The notes beneath the pieces are model-generated. The model was not told the DNA's origin. It saw nothing but the letters and a program-made list of their open reading frames with translations, and did not search any database. Position numbers and translations under genes: made by a program. Shown here one piece after another: positions 12,201 to 27,200 of a stretch of DNA of 64,000 nt; positions within the stretch are counted from its first letter, which is position 1; each line of letters starts with the position of its first letter. The DNA comes from Pyrrhosoma nymphula. Taxonomy: Eukaryota; Arthropoda; Insecta; Odonata; Coenagrionidae. The stretch lies in NCBI GenBank assembly GCA_963573305.1, contig OY754329.1, positions 50,621,483 to 50,685,482 of the forward strand. The letters are read 5' to 3'.

Positions 12201-15200
12201 TCAATCATTTGACTCCAGCGCCTACAAATATATTTTGTGCCTAAACTGTATTGTGTATCACTGAATGCACTGTCGATGATGTAGTTAAACCAATGCCTCG
12301 TCTGGTAATATACTGAATCACTTTACGATGGAATTCACATTACGATCAGTCCTATGGAACGGATTACCATTGTAACGCGAGGGTCTACTGTATATATACA
12401 GAGATCTTGTTCACAGGAGTCCAGTTTTTTTGCCACACTTTACTTTTAAGGCTTCTGGCCTCCTCAGTTGTTTTTTCCTCCGACATTGAGGTATTTATTA
12501 TGCACCTCCACTTCCTTCAACCACTTATTGACCCATTATAGAAAAAAATAAAGAAAAAATAAATTGGGTTTCTTGGCTGCATTTCACGCATCAGGATGAG
12601 AGCCACTTCATAGCTTCTTACTAATTAAGCAAGAAAATCTAGGTGCCTAGTGGACTTATTCTATGAGAACTGCCCTCAAAATAATTAGTCATCCTGCTGG
12701 AGAGGAAGAAGAAATCCTTGTTTAGCAGTATTTTCCTTATTCCAGTGACCTGGCTTAGTCATAAAAAAACCCAAGGCTCACTCTCAACTACTCAACCACT
12801 GGTAAGGTCCACGGCCCTGACCCATCCATTCTTCCACCTTCCCCATTCTATTCCCAACTCATCTGCCCATACGAGTGCTATTTCTGTATCTGACTAACAC
12901 CAAAATAGCATCAAGGTCTTTTACATCCTATGATCTACATCAGCCATTCAAACATTGTGCTAAAAAAAGTTTCAAACTAAGTATTATATGTATACTTAAG
13001 TCAAAGTTCAACTATAAAAGTGACAAATCTTTAAGAACTGACAAGGATATCATTGGAAGGAATTTTTGCAACAGAGTATTGAAAGTCATAGGTAGTATGT
13101 GGTAGAAAGGTAGAAAGTCGTAGGTAGTAAATTCATCAAGGAATAAAGGTTTGTCCAAAAGGGAACATTGCAATGGGTATGTATGAAGGAGAAAAGAACA
13201 CCTTCACCATACCTGGTATTTTTAGTTATTTAATGCTCTGATGAATGGTGATTGCCTGCTAATGCAGGCATGTCACTCAAGATGTTACCTGAAATTCTTG
13301 ATGTTTGAAGTCGGACAAATTTCTAAGTGCAGATTTTGCAGGCTATCTACACACAAATGACACTTCTGGTAGTGTAGTTACATAGAAATATTATCCATTA
13401 ATGATGTGCAGGATACATGTAAGTCAATTTCTCTGCACTTAACATGACAGGGATATCAGTGACATCAAACTTGTGCTTGCAACAATTTTCATTTCTCCAG
13501 TACTATTGTAAATTTGGACAAGGTCAGTTCTTGGTCCAAACAAATTACCCTATTTGCACGAATCTAAGACAAACCCATTTCTAAGACAACCCCCCCCCTT
13601 TTTTTTGGAAATACACTTAGGGAAAAAAAGTTATGGATTTTGCAACTAATTTTAAGTTGAACCCACTTTTCTTCGAAGCCCGGAAGGGAAAAAAATCGTC
13701 TTAGATTCGTGCAAATATGGTATGTTACCATAAATTATCTAATTCAGTAACAGGAATGAACTGCAATAATTTACCCATATACGTATTTCATTATTGCCAT
13801 CATCACCTTCCCAATTAAATTTTGATAAGAATTGAATAAGTATGCATAATATAAACTGATAGTGCTTGAAAAATCATGACCATGTCCAAGTAAGGAGATA
13901 CATAATAGTATAATGTTAACATACCCCAGCAATGGCATGTGCCAGGAGTGTTTTCCCACAGCCTGGTGGTCCATGGAGAAGAAATCCTCTTGGAGGCTTC
14001 ATTCCCAGTTTCTGGTAAACCTCGGGGTTTTTAAGATGCACCACAAGCTTGCACACTTCCTGCAGAAAAAAAGAGCAAATCATCTTTTTAAACACTTCAA
14101 TTAATTTCCATTTTACTTTGATTTAAATTTTACAATGTTCAAGATTTAAATGGAATCATTTAATATCAAGGCTTTAAATATAATATCATTAAAATTTAAC
14201 ACCAGTTTTTTCAATGTTTTAAACATGATTCCAATCGCATGGCTGAGTAATCATAAACTCGAACCAATTAAAGAAGCTGTCTACCTAGTTTCACTCTAAC
14301 ACTGACTATTTCAATGTCTCTCATCATTTCTTCCCCGTAAACACTGATCAACAACTGACAAATGGCAACCCTGTGGAATACCCCAGCCCATCATTGCCAT
14401 CCTCAAACTCTGATACTACCAACTGCACTCCTTCAGTCATAAATATATTTCCATTTAGTCTTATACTACTCCAGTCCACTGTCAAGTTCAATAGGTAATA
14501 TCTTGATTAAATTTTCCCAAAATAATTGCAATGGTTTCTCAGCACTTATGAAGCGAGCAAAATCATTTAAATACATTCTATATTCTTCCATTCTCATAAC
14601 CACAATGGCATTGTGGGTTGCAATGGGAATGAGCCTACACTACTATCAGGTAACTATGACTCTGTCAGCCCAATAAGCAGCCAATGAGCACTCTAAATCC
14701 TCAGTAAACAACTCTTCCTTCAATGCATTGCATTGAAGGAAGAGTTGTTGCAATATTGCATTATAATAATAAAATTATGTCTGATGAAAACATTAAGAGC
14801 TAAAAAATTCATCAATCCTATCTAGATATTTTCATAAAATAGGTAGTGACTTATTTACATACCTCCAAGACTTTCTCACTCCCTGCAAAATTGCAGAAAG
14901 TCACAGTCTCCTGGACATCCTTGCTCTTCTTAGCCACATTTCCAGGTGCACCATCTGGTGCTTTCCTTTTCTTCCCCCTGTCCGAAACACCACTGGAAGA
15001 TGTCTCCCCCTTGTTAGGCTGTTCTGCACTTTGCTTTGCCGTCTAAAATAATTTTAAATGATGTTAAAATTTAAATTGACAAAAGAAAAATATTTCTATG
15101 TAAATTGGTAGAGAGCTAAAAAGCTTTTCAATTGAAGAATATCACTGAATAGAAAGCTACTCGGAAGGGAACTTTGATAGGAATCCATGGTGCATCACAC

Positions 15201-18200
15201 AGTCAAAATGAATCAGTTAAATCTCTCTTGTTATACAAATTTGATGAGAAAACAAATCAACCATGGAATCCTTGCCAAAGTTATGTTAATTTTAATTAAT
15301 ATCATCAGGGAAAATGTCATAAATATAAAATAAAAACAAAACAATGATGTTATTACATATGTATTAATTACCATCCATAACATTGTTAACCAAGAATTTT
15401 TTTTAGATAAATTCAAAAATGTATTATAAAAACTCCTCATTAATTTTCAAATCCGGCAGCAAGACTGATTTTTTTAATGCAAATATTTTTTACATGAATG
15501 CTTATCTTGTTTACAAACATCAGTAACTGTAACAAAATGAGCATCCAAAATTTACGAAAGATAGATAGATAAATAAATACCAAAATTAAAAACCACTGCA
15601 ATTTGAACACGAAAATAAAGTGCCAGGGAAACTTTAATAAATAAATAGACAACAAAGACGGAAGTGAAGGACGCCATAGAAAGTGGAGAGATCTCAAAGA
15701 ACTATCAAAAAAGAGGAAGTAAAAGACGCAGCACTTAATAATTTCCAGATAAAATAGACCGCAATTGATCGGCAATCCAGAACAGAAACAGAGATTATTC
15801 CCAAGCCAGGGAATACTCAGAGAGATCGCAGACTAAGCTGCATATGGCATATATGACGAGATTTGATGAGACGGCGCATGGCATAAGGCAGGAACACAGC
15901 CCAAAAGATTGGAGGGATACCCTACACACGCTACCAACGAGGGTCAACGAACTGATAAGTGGGTATAGAGCCTATTATTGGTTAAATGAAGTCAATATAA
16001 AGTGAATTCGAAAGGAACTATAAAGCCCTAGTTTGTTACAAGCCCTTAATGGAAAAACAAGAAAGTAAATAATCTGTTTGGTTTATATAAACATATATAT
16101 TAAATTGACATATTACGGAACATAAGTGATAAATATTTCTGGTGAACATTGTAAGTTTAATGTTCCAGCAAGTTTATTGGAAATTACTCATAAAAGAATA
16201 ACTTTTGTAAATTAAGGTATTCAGAGCTAATTTTCTCAAGTGTAAATTGGACCCAATCATTAGGTAATTTTATATGAATTATAAACCTTATTATTCTTGA
16301 ATGCATTTGTATATGTCTGTAAACCCCAGAATTCTCTTTAAGCAACAAAGAGAGGAGGAGGTGAGTGCGATGGCAATAGTTTGATTCGGAAACTTGAACG
16401 GATTTTAACTGTTGAGGGAAAATAAGTAATGGCTAGTTTTGGAACGTGCAAAGATAAAAGTCCACTCAAGGGAAATATTTCGTTATTAGTATAATATGCG
16501 GGGCAGAGCATTCATCATCAAAGAGCATTATTAAAAAATTGACGCAGCCAACGTGGACATAATTACAATGGGTGCATTCAGCGGCACTTTTGCTCCCTGA
16601 GTGGTTGATTTTGACGTTGTGTCTGCTCACCTTGAGCGAATGATGGGTGCGCTGAATAGAAACTGATCAGTGAGCGTTAGGGATGTGAGAGAACTCGAAA
16701 ATTCAAGTTGAGTCGAGTAGTTGGTACGACTCGAGTACTTGGAGTATGTTTACGAAAGTCGAGTTGACGGAGCAGCTGAAGCCAATAGGTTCAGAAATCT
16801 GCCGACAGGTAGCGCTATCATAGTAAACTTGCCTAAAATTGACCATTTCGCGGAAATGTTCCTCGGCTATGAGAAGTGATACGAAAATGAGCTTTGATAT
16901 AAGTTCTAGCTGCATCCTTTATCTTTCAATACGGATACTTCTCAAGTATGTAAGTTTAATAGAAGTACTGTAGTAGTATAGAGCAACAAGGATGTCCAGC
17001 GCTTTTTTCCTCGGGCCTTCACAGCGAGCACTTTCAGCAGTCCAGCAAATGGCTACGCGTCCTTGGCCTGCCCTCCACCACCCCGGGTCTCTCTCTCTTC
17101 CCCCACCCTCACCTCGGAGCTCATCGGAGGGTGGGAGTGAAGCGATATTTTTCTCTATCTCTTCTATAAGTCAGCATCACATTTCATCAAGTATCACATT
17201 TCACTCATCGCTTTCCCACGGTCTAACTTCTCAGATGACTTCCACTAGTTTGCAGGAGTGTGGGGGTGAGGGGGTTGCCCACTGGGAGGGGAAATTGCCA
17301 TAGTTCATACAGATCAACTTGATACTCGCGAGTAACTACAACGACTCGATACTCGACTCAAGATCAAGAAGTACTACTCGCACATCCCTAGTGAGCATAG
17401 TGGTGCGTGGCTGGATGCATAGCAGACAAATTTGAGGATGTCGAAAAGTAATTTCAGAGCAGTACTATAGACTGTTAGCAATTCAAGAAACATCATTTTT
17501 CAACCATAGGATATTTTATACTAGAAAAAGAAACCTCCTAGCTTACAAATGTGCATTATACATATAACATGCTTAAAATGCCATTAAATAAATTATGCCA
17601 TAGGTACAAAGTGGATTTTAAATCATTCTCAAATATGCACTAGTCGATTCTTTTCCTCTAATTGGCAGAAGAGCAGGTGATATATAGACATGACACCAAA
17701 GGAGTAAATTTAACTTCAAATCAGGAAATTTCTTCCTGGAATCAAACAATGTGAGAGACAAAATTTTTTCACATTGAGATATTAATAAACCCCACTTCAT
17801 TTAACCGACATTAATTACTTGAGTAATTCTAACACTGGAACACTGCATCCATTGCAATACTAGATATATATATAAGTATATGTACTTCAATTATAATCTT
17901 AATCGGGATTGTTGTTTGTAGTAATAACATTGAATTTCTTCAAATATATAAACCGCAGTTTGTAAAAATGCAACTAAAGAGTAATCAAATTGCCAGATAG
18001 GGGAAATAAATATTTGTAATAGTTACAACAGTTACAATACAAGGATCTGTCACTCTTCATTTCCTGATTGAATGTGTTTAAAAACTTTTGCAATTTCCGT
18101 CATAAGATACACATTTCATCTATCTCATACTCACTCATCACTTTTAACCAAGGGTTAGTAAATTTTTCAAGGATTTTTTTCCTGTCTATGCATCTTTGGT

Positions 18201-21200
18201 ACCTCCCGAACAAAGATTATATCAATTATATGCCTGAAAATCTATGCATAATTAGCGCTGTCTTCTGCTTCTCTTGCTCAGGAAAGTGATCGAAGGTTTT
18301 CTCCGCTCACCAACATAGCGAGCGATTAGGACAGTGACGTAATGAGCGGATCCATTGCTCTGCACTCGCTTGCGCTCATGATGTCATTGTGCTCAGTCGC
18401 TCAGTGAGTGATCAGTGCAGCTGAATGCACCCAATATCACACATAGAAATAGTACAGTAACATTTAAAACTTTAAGCAAATGAAATTGATTTTCTTGGTT
18501 AACAGTTTTATGGACATTCTAACATCATAATTTGTAATCTAATAACACTTGTTTTTTCTATGTTGAATTTTTTATACTACCCCCTTATGTTCTTATCAAA
18601 AGTGACAAAATATTGGCAATAATTTCATGGATGATTTACATATTTTCTGACCATAACTCCATGATAAGAGAAATATAAATAGAGGTTGAAACCAAGAAGA
18701 GTTACATGAATATATGTACGTTATTTTCACCAACCTTCTGGAAGAAGTTTTTAACCATATGACCATATTTTATTTAGCTATTTTAGGTATTAAAAAATAT
18801 ATCAATCATTTTCCAGAAAATATACAGTAGGATATTTCTAATTAAAAATGTTTCATAACAGAATCATCCAAACAAGATTTTTTAAACTTATGCCGCTGAC
18901 AATTTTGACAAACTCATGCTATTGAATGACAAATTTATACATGTACATACGGTGAAACCTCACCTTTACGTTCCCGGAATTTATGTTTTCCCATAATTTA
19001 TAACATTTTCTTCCGGTCCCAAAAATGTTTGAATCATTCCAATGTATTTTCATCCCGCTATTTACACTTTCAAATCCTGCCATTTACGACATTTGAAGGT
19101 GAGAAATATGGCAACTGGCACATTTCAACTGGCGACCGTGTGAACGTGATCAATGTTAAATACAGATAAAATACGTACTTAAACGTAATGTATGAATGCT
19201 GATTTATTTGGTTTTCTAAAAAAAACAATCATTCATCTGATGGTACCACATTACATCGATAGCATTGCTGAAAAGTATTTGTGCTTTTTGTGAAAAAGAA
19301 AGTATTGTAATGCTTGCGATCGGAATTGTTATCGAATGGAACGTAGAATGGTACTAAGGAGCCGTAATAGCTTTTTAAACAGTGCATTTAAAATGTAGCG
19401 GATCCCATAAATATATTTAATTAGAAGTTATTTGGCCAACTATCGCAGTCATTGTGGCAAAAAGGTTAAAATTTATGTTAACTCCTGTTCTTGTAATTCG
19501 CAGCGATGCTTTTCATATTTCTACGAACTCACATACTAATACCATTCACCTTGCATTTTTAGTTACTTCACCTTTTGTTGTATTTAGCATTTTTAATTAA
19601 TTCACCTTTTGTTTTATTTAATGTGCAATTACTTATGGCCGTCGTGAGGAAACGTATATTAAAATGGCAAACAAGCGTGCAGGATAATCGTTATCATTAG
19701 AAGAAAAAAATCAACATTTTGCAAAGAGTTGACACAAAAACGGGCACTCGCATACTCCAAGTATGATGAACTTGAAGTAATATTGAAGACATGGTTTCAG
19801 TCTTCCAGAGCAGCAGGCAGTGTTGAATATAAGGGGTGGTGGTGCCCCCCCCCCCCCCCCGAAATAAGGCCACATGTCCGCTGTGAGTGGCACTCATCGC
19901 ATACACGGATGCCTAAAATAGAGCCGGTCGCCGCTAGCTAGCCGGTCTTACCCCCCCCCCCCCCCAAATTTATATCCTATATTAGCCACTGGCAGCAGGT
20001 GCCTACGTATTACCAATTAGTGGAGTTTTGTTAAAAGAAAAGGCACTACATACTAGCTACTCCATGCAAGACTAGGCATTGATGACTTCAAAGCATCAAA
20101 TGGCTGAATAATAGACCATTTCAAAAGACAATATAAATATTGTTTATAAATCTATTTGTGCTGAATCTGAAAGTGTACACTACGTTGATCCCGCAACAGT
20201 TTCTCACTGGAAGTATACAACTTTTCATAATCATGTTAAGGCGAGTGGATACCGTGCCAGAAAATCCATTTTCAGACTGTTGGCTTTTTTATCGCCATGG
20301 TTGCATGTTAATAGATAAAGACATTCTGTTTTCACCATTTGGCGCAGGAAGGATATCGCTAGAACTTATTTCATTGCGTGTTTACTAGATATCAACCACA
20401 TTGGAGAAAAAAAATTAGTAAACTTAAAAATTAGTAAGCCTAAAATCAATCTTTTCGCGGAATTGTTACTCAGCTATGAGAAGTGATACAAAAATGATCT
20501 TTGGTATAAGTTCTAGGTGTGTCCTTTTCTTTAAATATGGATACTTCTTAAGTACGTAAGTATAATACCATTACTGTAGTCGTCTAGAGTGAAGAGGATG
20601 TCCAGTGCATTTTTCTGGAGGCCTTCGTGCCGAGCATTGGCGCATTCGGCAGTTCAACAAACGGCTACGTGTCCTAGGCCTGTCTCTTGCTCTCCCCTCC
20701 ACCACTCCAGGTCTCTCCCCCCACCCTCCCCTCGGTGCTCTCAGTTAAGAGGGTCGGAGTGAAGGGGTATTTTTATCTCATGTGAGCAGCTATCAAATAT
20801 CTTGGGGACTGAGATGCAGGACTAAATTTTGTTGGGCGTGGAAATGTCTTGGAGAGGGACGGGTCAAGCTCGACTTTGCAGGCATTGTTATCCCTCTACT
20901 CCTTAAGCGGGAAGCCCACGTGGGCTACGGCGAGAGATGACTGTGCACGACATGTATTCCCAGTTACACATTGCATGTAGGAAAGTATCACATAGCAAGG
21001 ATTTTATGGATTTTGAAAGTTGGTAAACGTAGGCACCAGGATGTTCTCTCCAATAATGTTTGCGCAAAGGAATGGTTAAAGATCTCTTTTATCATTTTAA
21101 AAACAAGTACATCAGCTATAGTAGGGAACAGCAAGTAAAAAAGGTAGTTTTATGAAGCCCAAATAGACAGTTTAAGCTCATAAGCAGTGGACTGACTTAC

Positions 21201-24200
21201 TCATGCATAATTACTAGAAACAGATGCCTGTAGCAATTAACCGGAAAAAATTTTTAGGTAATACATCAGGTTAAAAGAATCCTTTCAATGAGACGTGTTA
21301 CATTAATTACCATGTAGGAGTCATTAATCACCCTTGTAGTGATTGGGATAAAAAATACCCTGCTAAAATCTCACTGTAACTCTCTATTTATCACTTAACC
21401 TTAGGCAATAAGTTCCCATTTAAATCTCATTGTGATTGCTAAATAATTTAAATTACAGTTGTATTTAGTACAAAAATATAATTTTAGAGCCAAAAACGTA
21501 ATCTTCAGGCAATAACGGAGCGTAATGGAAATAAAAATGTGTATCAGCTGCGAATTAAAAAAATCTTATAATATTTGCTAAATAACAAAGAAAATGTCAT
21601 GTCCAGGTTTGTTAAAAAGTTAAATAAGAAACCCCTGCACTGAATCAATGGTTTTTAAAGGGAGTAAAAGTTAGTAAATATGGTACAGGAATAACTCAAT
21701 ATAATTGTAGACGATTTTCACTGTTTTCCGAGCGGTTTTAGGTCACAACCTGTAATTGTTCCATATTTCAACTTTCTGGCTCACCTGAAAGTTCAAACAG
21801 TCGTGGCTGGCAGGCGGAGGGACGTTAAAGAATCCTTATTCAAAAAGATAACTATTTAGATTAGGTGTGATAATTAATTCATAAAATCTTTAGTACAGAG
21901 ACTCATAAGGTTAATGATGGGCATATACCGTATCATAACTCTGAATATGAGCAAAGTAGTTATAATCACGATTTATCAAAAATGCAAAAATTTTGTGAAA
22001 CCAATGAATTTTATTAGATTGTTCGCGATTTCATCTCGAAAACCAATGTTTTAATATAGAAGTTCGAATATCCATTAAGATTTCTTTATCAAAGTACCTT
22101 CCTAACTTCGTACAACCATTATTTCTAATTACACTCCACTAAGAAAACGGTCTGCTACGAAAATTAAAATAAACTTCACGCGTATTTCTTATGGGAGCTT
22201 GTCAGAGCTACCCTGGCAGCATTGTGGACAGACATACCCAGGTTTTATATTAGTAGAAGAATTGAATAAATGTTACCATTTACATCTATTGCCCTTTTTG
22301 GCATTTATTACGTCCCCTTGAAATTTCAGCTCATCAATCACTATTGCTTATTTGCAGATGAATATCCATTGAGCATTGTCCAATGTCCGTGCATTTTCCG
22401 TTTGCACTACACATAACTTAAGATCTGCGTGACCTCGGAGATTTCAAAGGAGTTCTAACATATTATTTAGCAATTGTAGACAACTCGTATTATGTACTTA
22501 ACAATTAGGAATGGCCAATTTCCTCGGAATAAACAGGTAGTTTTCATCGAAGCAGTCCTTATCACAAAGCGCTATGTGCAGCTACTGAACTATGAATTCA
22601 CTTAGTCGTCTGCCAATCATCAGACGTTTTCAATTCGCATTAGCGTTCACAATTTCTCCTCAACTTTGATTAACTAATGGTGGCAAATGCAAGAAAGACA
22701 CATGATATTGCCTGTGTACTTAGTATATGCAATTCTTACCGATTCTGGAACTCTCACTAAAATCTAAATTTCTGCCAATTTCCTGGTTGAGATTAATTCC
22801 CTTACAGACATATATTTACATCGAGGTTGCAACAAAAGTTAAGACAGGAAGACAGTTTTTTCACCCATTTCCCAAGGAAGAAAAAAATAATCTCATTATT
22901 TTCATTTGTTTTTGATTACTTTAAAAAAATTATGTTATGAATAATTCATTTTTCCATCTAAGGCACTTAAAAATGTGAAATAGATCCATTTCAGCAATGA
23001 AACTGAACAGATTTCCCGACGATATACTGATACGCCAAACGATAATTTTCATTACCCTGTCCAACGGAAGAAATAAAATTATGGAAAGGTGTACAGTAGT
23101 ATCACATGATGTTCATTTGCCAGGGTACCATAATGTTCACCGCAAACCTTTAAATTGACCGGCCTGCTCTCTGCGTATTTCCCCCAAGACTTGTCTGATA
23201 TGAAGAACAGGCGATTCATCATCCTTGCCCGCTGTCAGTTATGACAGCGAACCAAAAGTATCACATTTCACTCATTGCTTTCCAACGCCCTAACTTCTCA
23301 GGTTGCTTCCTCTAGCTGGGGGAAGGGGGGGCATCCTTTCGGGATCCTCAGCAGCCAACTTCCATGGTTCCAAGTAGTTCCAACTCCGGCCGCAACACAG
23401 GATGACCGTTATTTAGGATTATTTGAATGGTATCCACTCACCTTAATGGCTATGTGCTGAAAGACATTTTGAATGTGAACAAGACAGGTCTTTCTTTTAA
23501 ATAATGCCACACAAGACCCTATATACTTCAAAGGGGGCCCTTGTCATGGGGCCAAGCACAGCAAAGGTCGTCTTACAGTTTTATTAGGAGCTAATCCAGA
23601 TGGCAGAGAGGCTGAAGCCCTTTGTTTTTGGAACGTCCAAAAATCCACATTGTTCTAAAAACAGTAAGACTTTGCCTAAAACCTATGCAGCCAACACAAA
23701 GGCACGGATGACACAAGACTATTTTTTAAGAAAAAATGCATACCCTTGATGCAAAGATAAATATATACAGGTAGACACCACCTCAAATCAAGTTGATTGA
23801 GCTAAAATATGAGAATACTTTTATTTTTTGTTAACTTTTGTTTATTCATTTATTTATGTCTCTATTTGGTGGCCCATCAAATATCAAACATCACCTGTCA
23901 AATAAAATAAAATAATTTAACTTTAGGCTATGACTTTGCTTCAATTTCCTACGAATTAAGATTTCCCTCGATTTACACTTTTTTTCCTTCGTCCCCGTCA
24001 AAAGTGTGAAAGAGAGGTTTTATGTAGTTAACTATGTACGAGAAAAATTAATCCATTTTGCATTTCTGTAATTTAAAACTGGTGATTCCTTCTGATTACT
24101 CTGCAACTCAGCCTGAATCACAAGACTCACAGCACACAACTTTTGTACGATTTATCACTCTTTAGTTCCTCATACGCATCGTTACGATGTACATAAGAAA

Positions 24201-27200
24201 AATAATTTTTTTTGATATTACAAATATTTATTTCTCATCATTCCTATTTGCACACATCATGTCACTTGTTAAACTTCACTGCATTATACTTAATGGGGTA
24301 AAGACTTAATGAGAATCTTCGTCCAAAGCACGTTATGAAATAACTCACATGGATTGGAGCATTGCTTTTCAAACCCATTTGAGACTCCACAAAATACCAG
24401 GGCACCACTAGAAAAAGTGCAATGAAGTCGATATATTTAATTTTATGAATTTCAGTTAACTATTTGTGATTTTTAAAACACATATACACCCAAGATAATA
24501 TTAAAACATGTATTTCATCCCTGAGTATGACAGGAAGAAGCAATGCACCAGAGGAATTTAGCCACATGATTCTTCAAACACTAAGAAAAATAATACTCAA
24601 ACTCATATTTTACGAGGCCCAAACCAAGAGTCTCCTATCTTAGCTTGCTTCAACATAGCATTCCAGTGGTCTCAAACATATGACTAATGTATAGAATAAA
24701 AGCATGCTCAACACAAACTCCGACAAAAATTAATTTAGCATTGAAACCAATACTTCTCATGCATGTACTACTTTTCCAATCAAAATACCACCTACACTTT
24801 TTGACGACGATGACTCATTGTGAAGGTATGAGTTTCCAAGATAAGAATCGGGCTGTCCATCTCCATCCTCTTCAGGAACATCCTCATCACTGCTAATATC
24901 TATCAACTCCAGGTCGTCATCGCGAGGCCTATTTTTTCTACAAGTCAAGGAGATAAAGTATGACCTATTATTTGACATAAAAATATTACATTCCATTGAT
25001 AAACATTTAGATTCATTATCAATCCATAATCAAGTGCCTAATTTTGGCCTATGATAGCATCCGTGTATTTTATAGCAGATTGTGAACTTAGCCATCATGA
25101 GAAGTAGATGTATGCCATAGATGTCCTTATAGTCACAGTTTAGAATGGATGCCAAGAAATAAACTTTGACAGAATACAAATTGGCACCGAGGGATAAATA
25201 CCAGCAACCTTGTTCAAAATTTAAAAATGAGGAGATGAATTACATTCCCAATTAAATTAGTTTCCTTCCCACACTGGATTTGTAGTTATCTAACAAGCAG
25301 AACTTTCTTTTATTAAGAATCCCTGTATCAACTAACAATATGTCTGTGGAGGCCTTATTTTAGAATCATGAGTTCTTCATGTATAATTATGATAACAAAT
25401 GAGGTTACTACTTCAATCCCAAGGAGTCTTATTTGATACCTATGGTTTCTATGATTTTGTGATACATTAGTGTCTTTCAGTGTATTACCCCATATTGTGT
25501 TACATTGCATAATGATATTTATAAAAAAAATGATACAATAAGCACAAATGCTTTAAAGCATTACAAAATCATCAAAAATATATTTATCATATAAAATATA
25601 CTGGGCCTGAAGAGAATTATTAGGTAAGGCATTTCACGATGTTATATTGAATAAATATTCTTTGGGAAAAAGGACTGCTATGACAGAACTAGACCTAGCT
25701 CTATAACAGAACTAGATCAATGACCAAAATGTAAAAGACCACTGGCAGGAATAACAGAACTGCTCCATGTCTCCACTCTAAATGTCAATGAAAAATAAAA
25801 GAAAACTTTTAACATTGGTCATTTTTATCCAGAGAAACGATAAGCATTAATTGAGTGAAATGAGTTTCAGCAGAAAAAATAGTAGGCTTAAAAGTGATGC
25901 ATACCTAATTGGGAAAGATAACAGAATAGGTAGTCTAAAAAGTTCATTTAAACAAAATTCAAAATGACTGTTTGTATGAGCAAGTAAGATAAAAATCAGG
26001 CCATGAACACAAAAACTGAAATAAAGTAAGAAATTGATGATGGAAAAGCCGAGGGCATGCATACAGTATACTACTACATTATAAATCTACCTCCTTACAG
26101 CAAACAAGACAAAATTATAAGTTAAGAATCGGTTAGTTAAAATACCACAGATCATAGTGATGCACGACTAATGCCATCAGCAGAAAAAATAAGATAAAAG
26201 TAAATATGACATCACAGAAGAATGAAGACTATTGAATGTAAAGAGTTGATCGACAATGATGAGATTGGCTCGAAAATAAAAAAGTTTTAGAAAGTTGATA
26301 AGAGTTAACAGAAGATGCAGAGAAATTTTACAAAGAAAATAGAGCATTTTACACAATCGACGTCCGTTATAGAAGGCATCAATGGCAAAAATATTTTCTC
26401 AGGTTGGCACAAAAATATTTACTGAAGGTGGCCAAAAGCAAAGAGTGAAGTGGATAATGGGAGATGTGACCAAAGTATCAGAGGGTTGCTGATGAATGCG
26501 ATCAATTAACTGACGCCAGAGGACGGCGATAGCCATAAATTTGTACAGCCTTTTCATAGTAACTAATGAATTAACAACAAATGTAACAACTAACAATCCA
26601 TGTTATATTATGCAAACTAAAAAAACACTAATGAAGTCAGCCGAAAAGTATAATGGATACAATTCACATGAGAAAGTTCATTAACTGTACATCGAGTGAG
26701 TATTGTTTAGCTTTCATGCTTCATAAAAATAAAGATGTGTTACGTGAAAAAAGTGTTTACATGGAACAAGTTCTCCTTAGTCTACACATACCTTGCATCA
26801 TTAGATGAATTGTGGGTATAAAGTGATTCCAATGTGTTATTCATTTCATTGCCTTCCTAAAATAGAAGTCAACATTCGTTTATTAAATAAATGGGTAGTT
26901 GTATGCACCATCTTCAAATACACTTGAGCGATTTCTTGCTTACCGTCATCAATTCTAAGTCATCTGAATCAAAGCCGTCACTTTCTTCGGGTGAGTTGGA
27001 ATGATAGTTTTCTTGACCGATACCGTAGGTCTGAATAACTACGTTGAAAGCTGAAAGGCAACAAAATTCCGTATGAAGCAAAAATGATGCATTCGTGATA
27101 AAAGGAGTTCACAAGCCCGAATGACATGATTTCATACACTATTTAAGTCTATTTAATGTTAATTACCTTTTTCAACACAGCTCCGGAATGCATCTCTTTT

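Larger units (their letters stand above)
18950..24025 (+). mobile_element. pogo/Tigger transposon with decayed transposase, broken by a nested insertion
   Basis: TA-flanked ends CGGTGAAACCTCACCTTTAC at left and, inverted, CATAAAACCTCTCTTTCAC at right. The interior holds two blocks of a plus-strand transposase relic with many stops. Block one is about 19660-20190, with an HTH-type N-terminus around ELEVILKTWFQSSRAAGS and PISGVLLKEKALH. Block two is about 23400-23750, equivalent to the segment around the first catalytic Asp (NVxxTGLxF, GGPCHGxKHSKGRL, LKPFVFG.SKNPHC). The 3 kb between the blocks contains a split hAT relative (20415-20778 and 23258-23340). Confidence 0.65.

Noticed and set aside
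16992..17303. 103-codon open frame on the plus strand
   Set aside because: It lies wholly inside a hAT MITE, is Ser/Pro-rich because of C-rich DNA, and its relative at 20590-20780 does not keep the frame.
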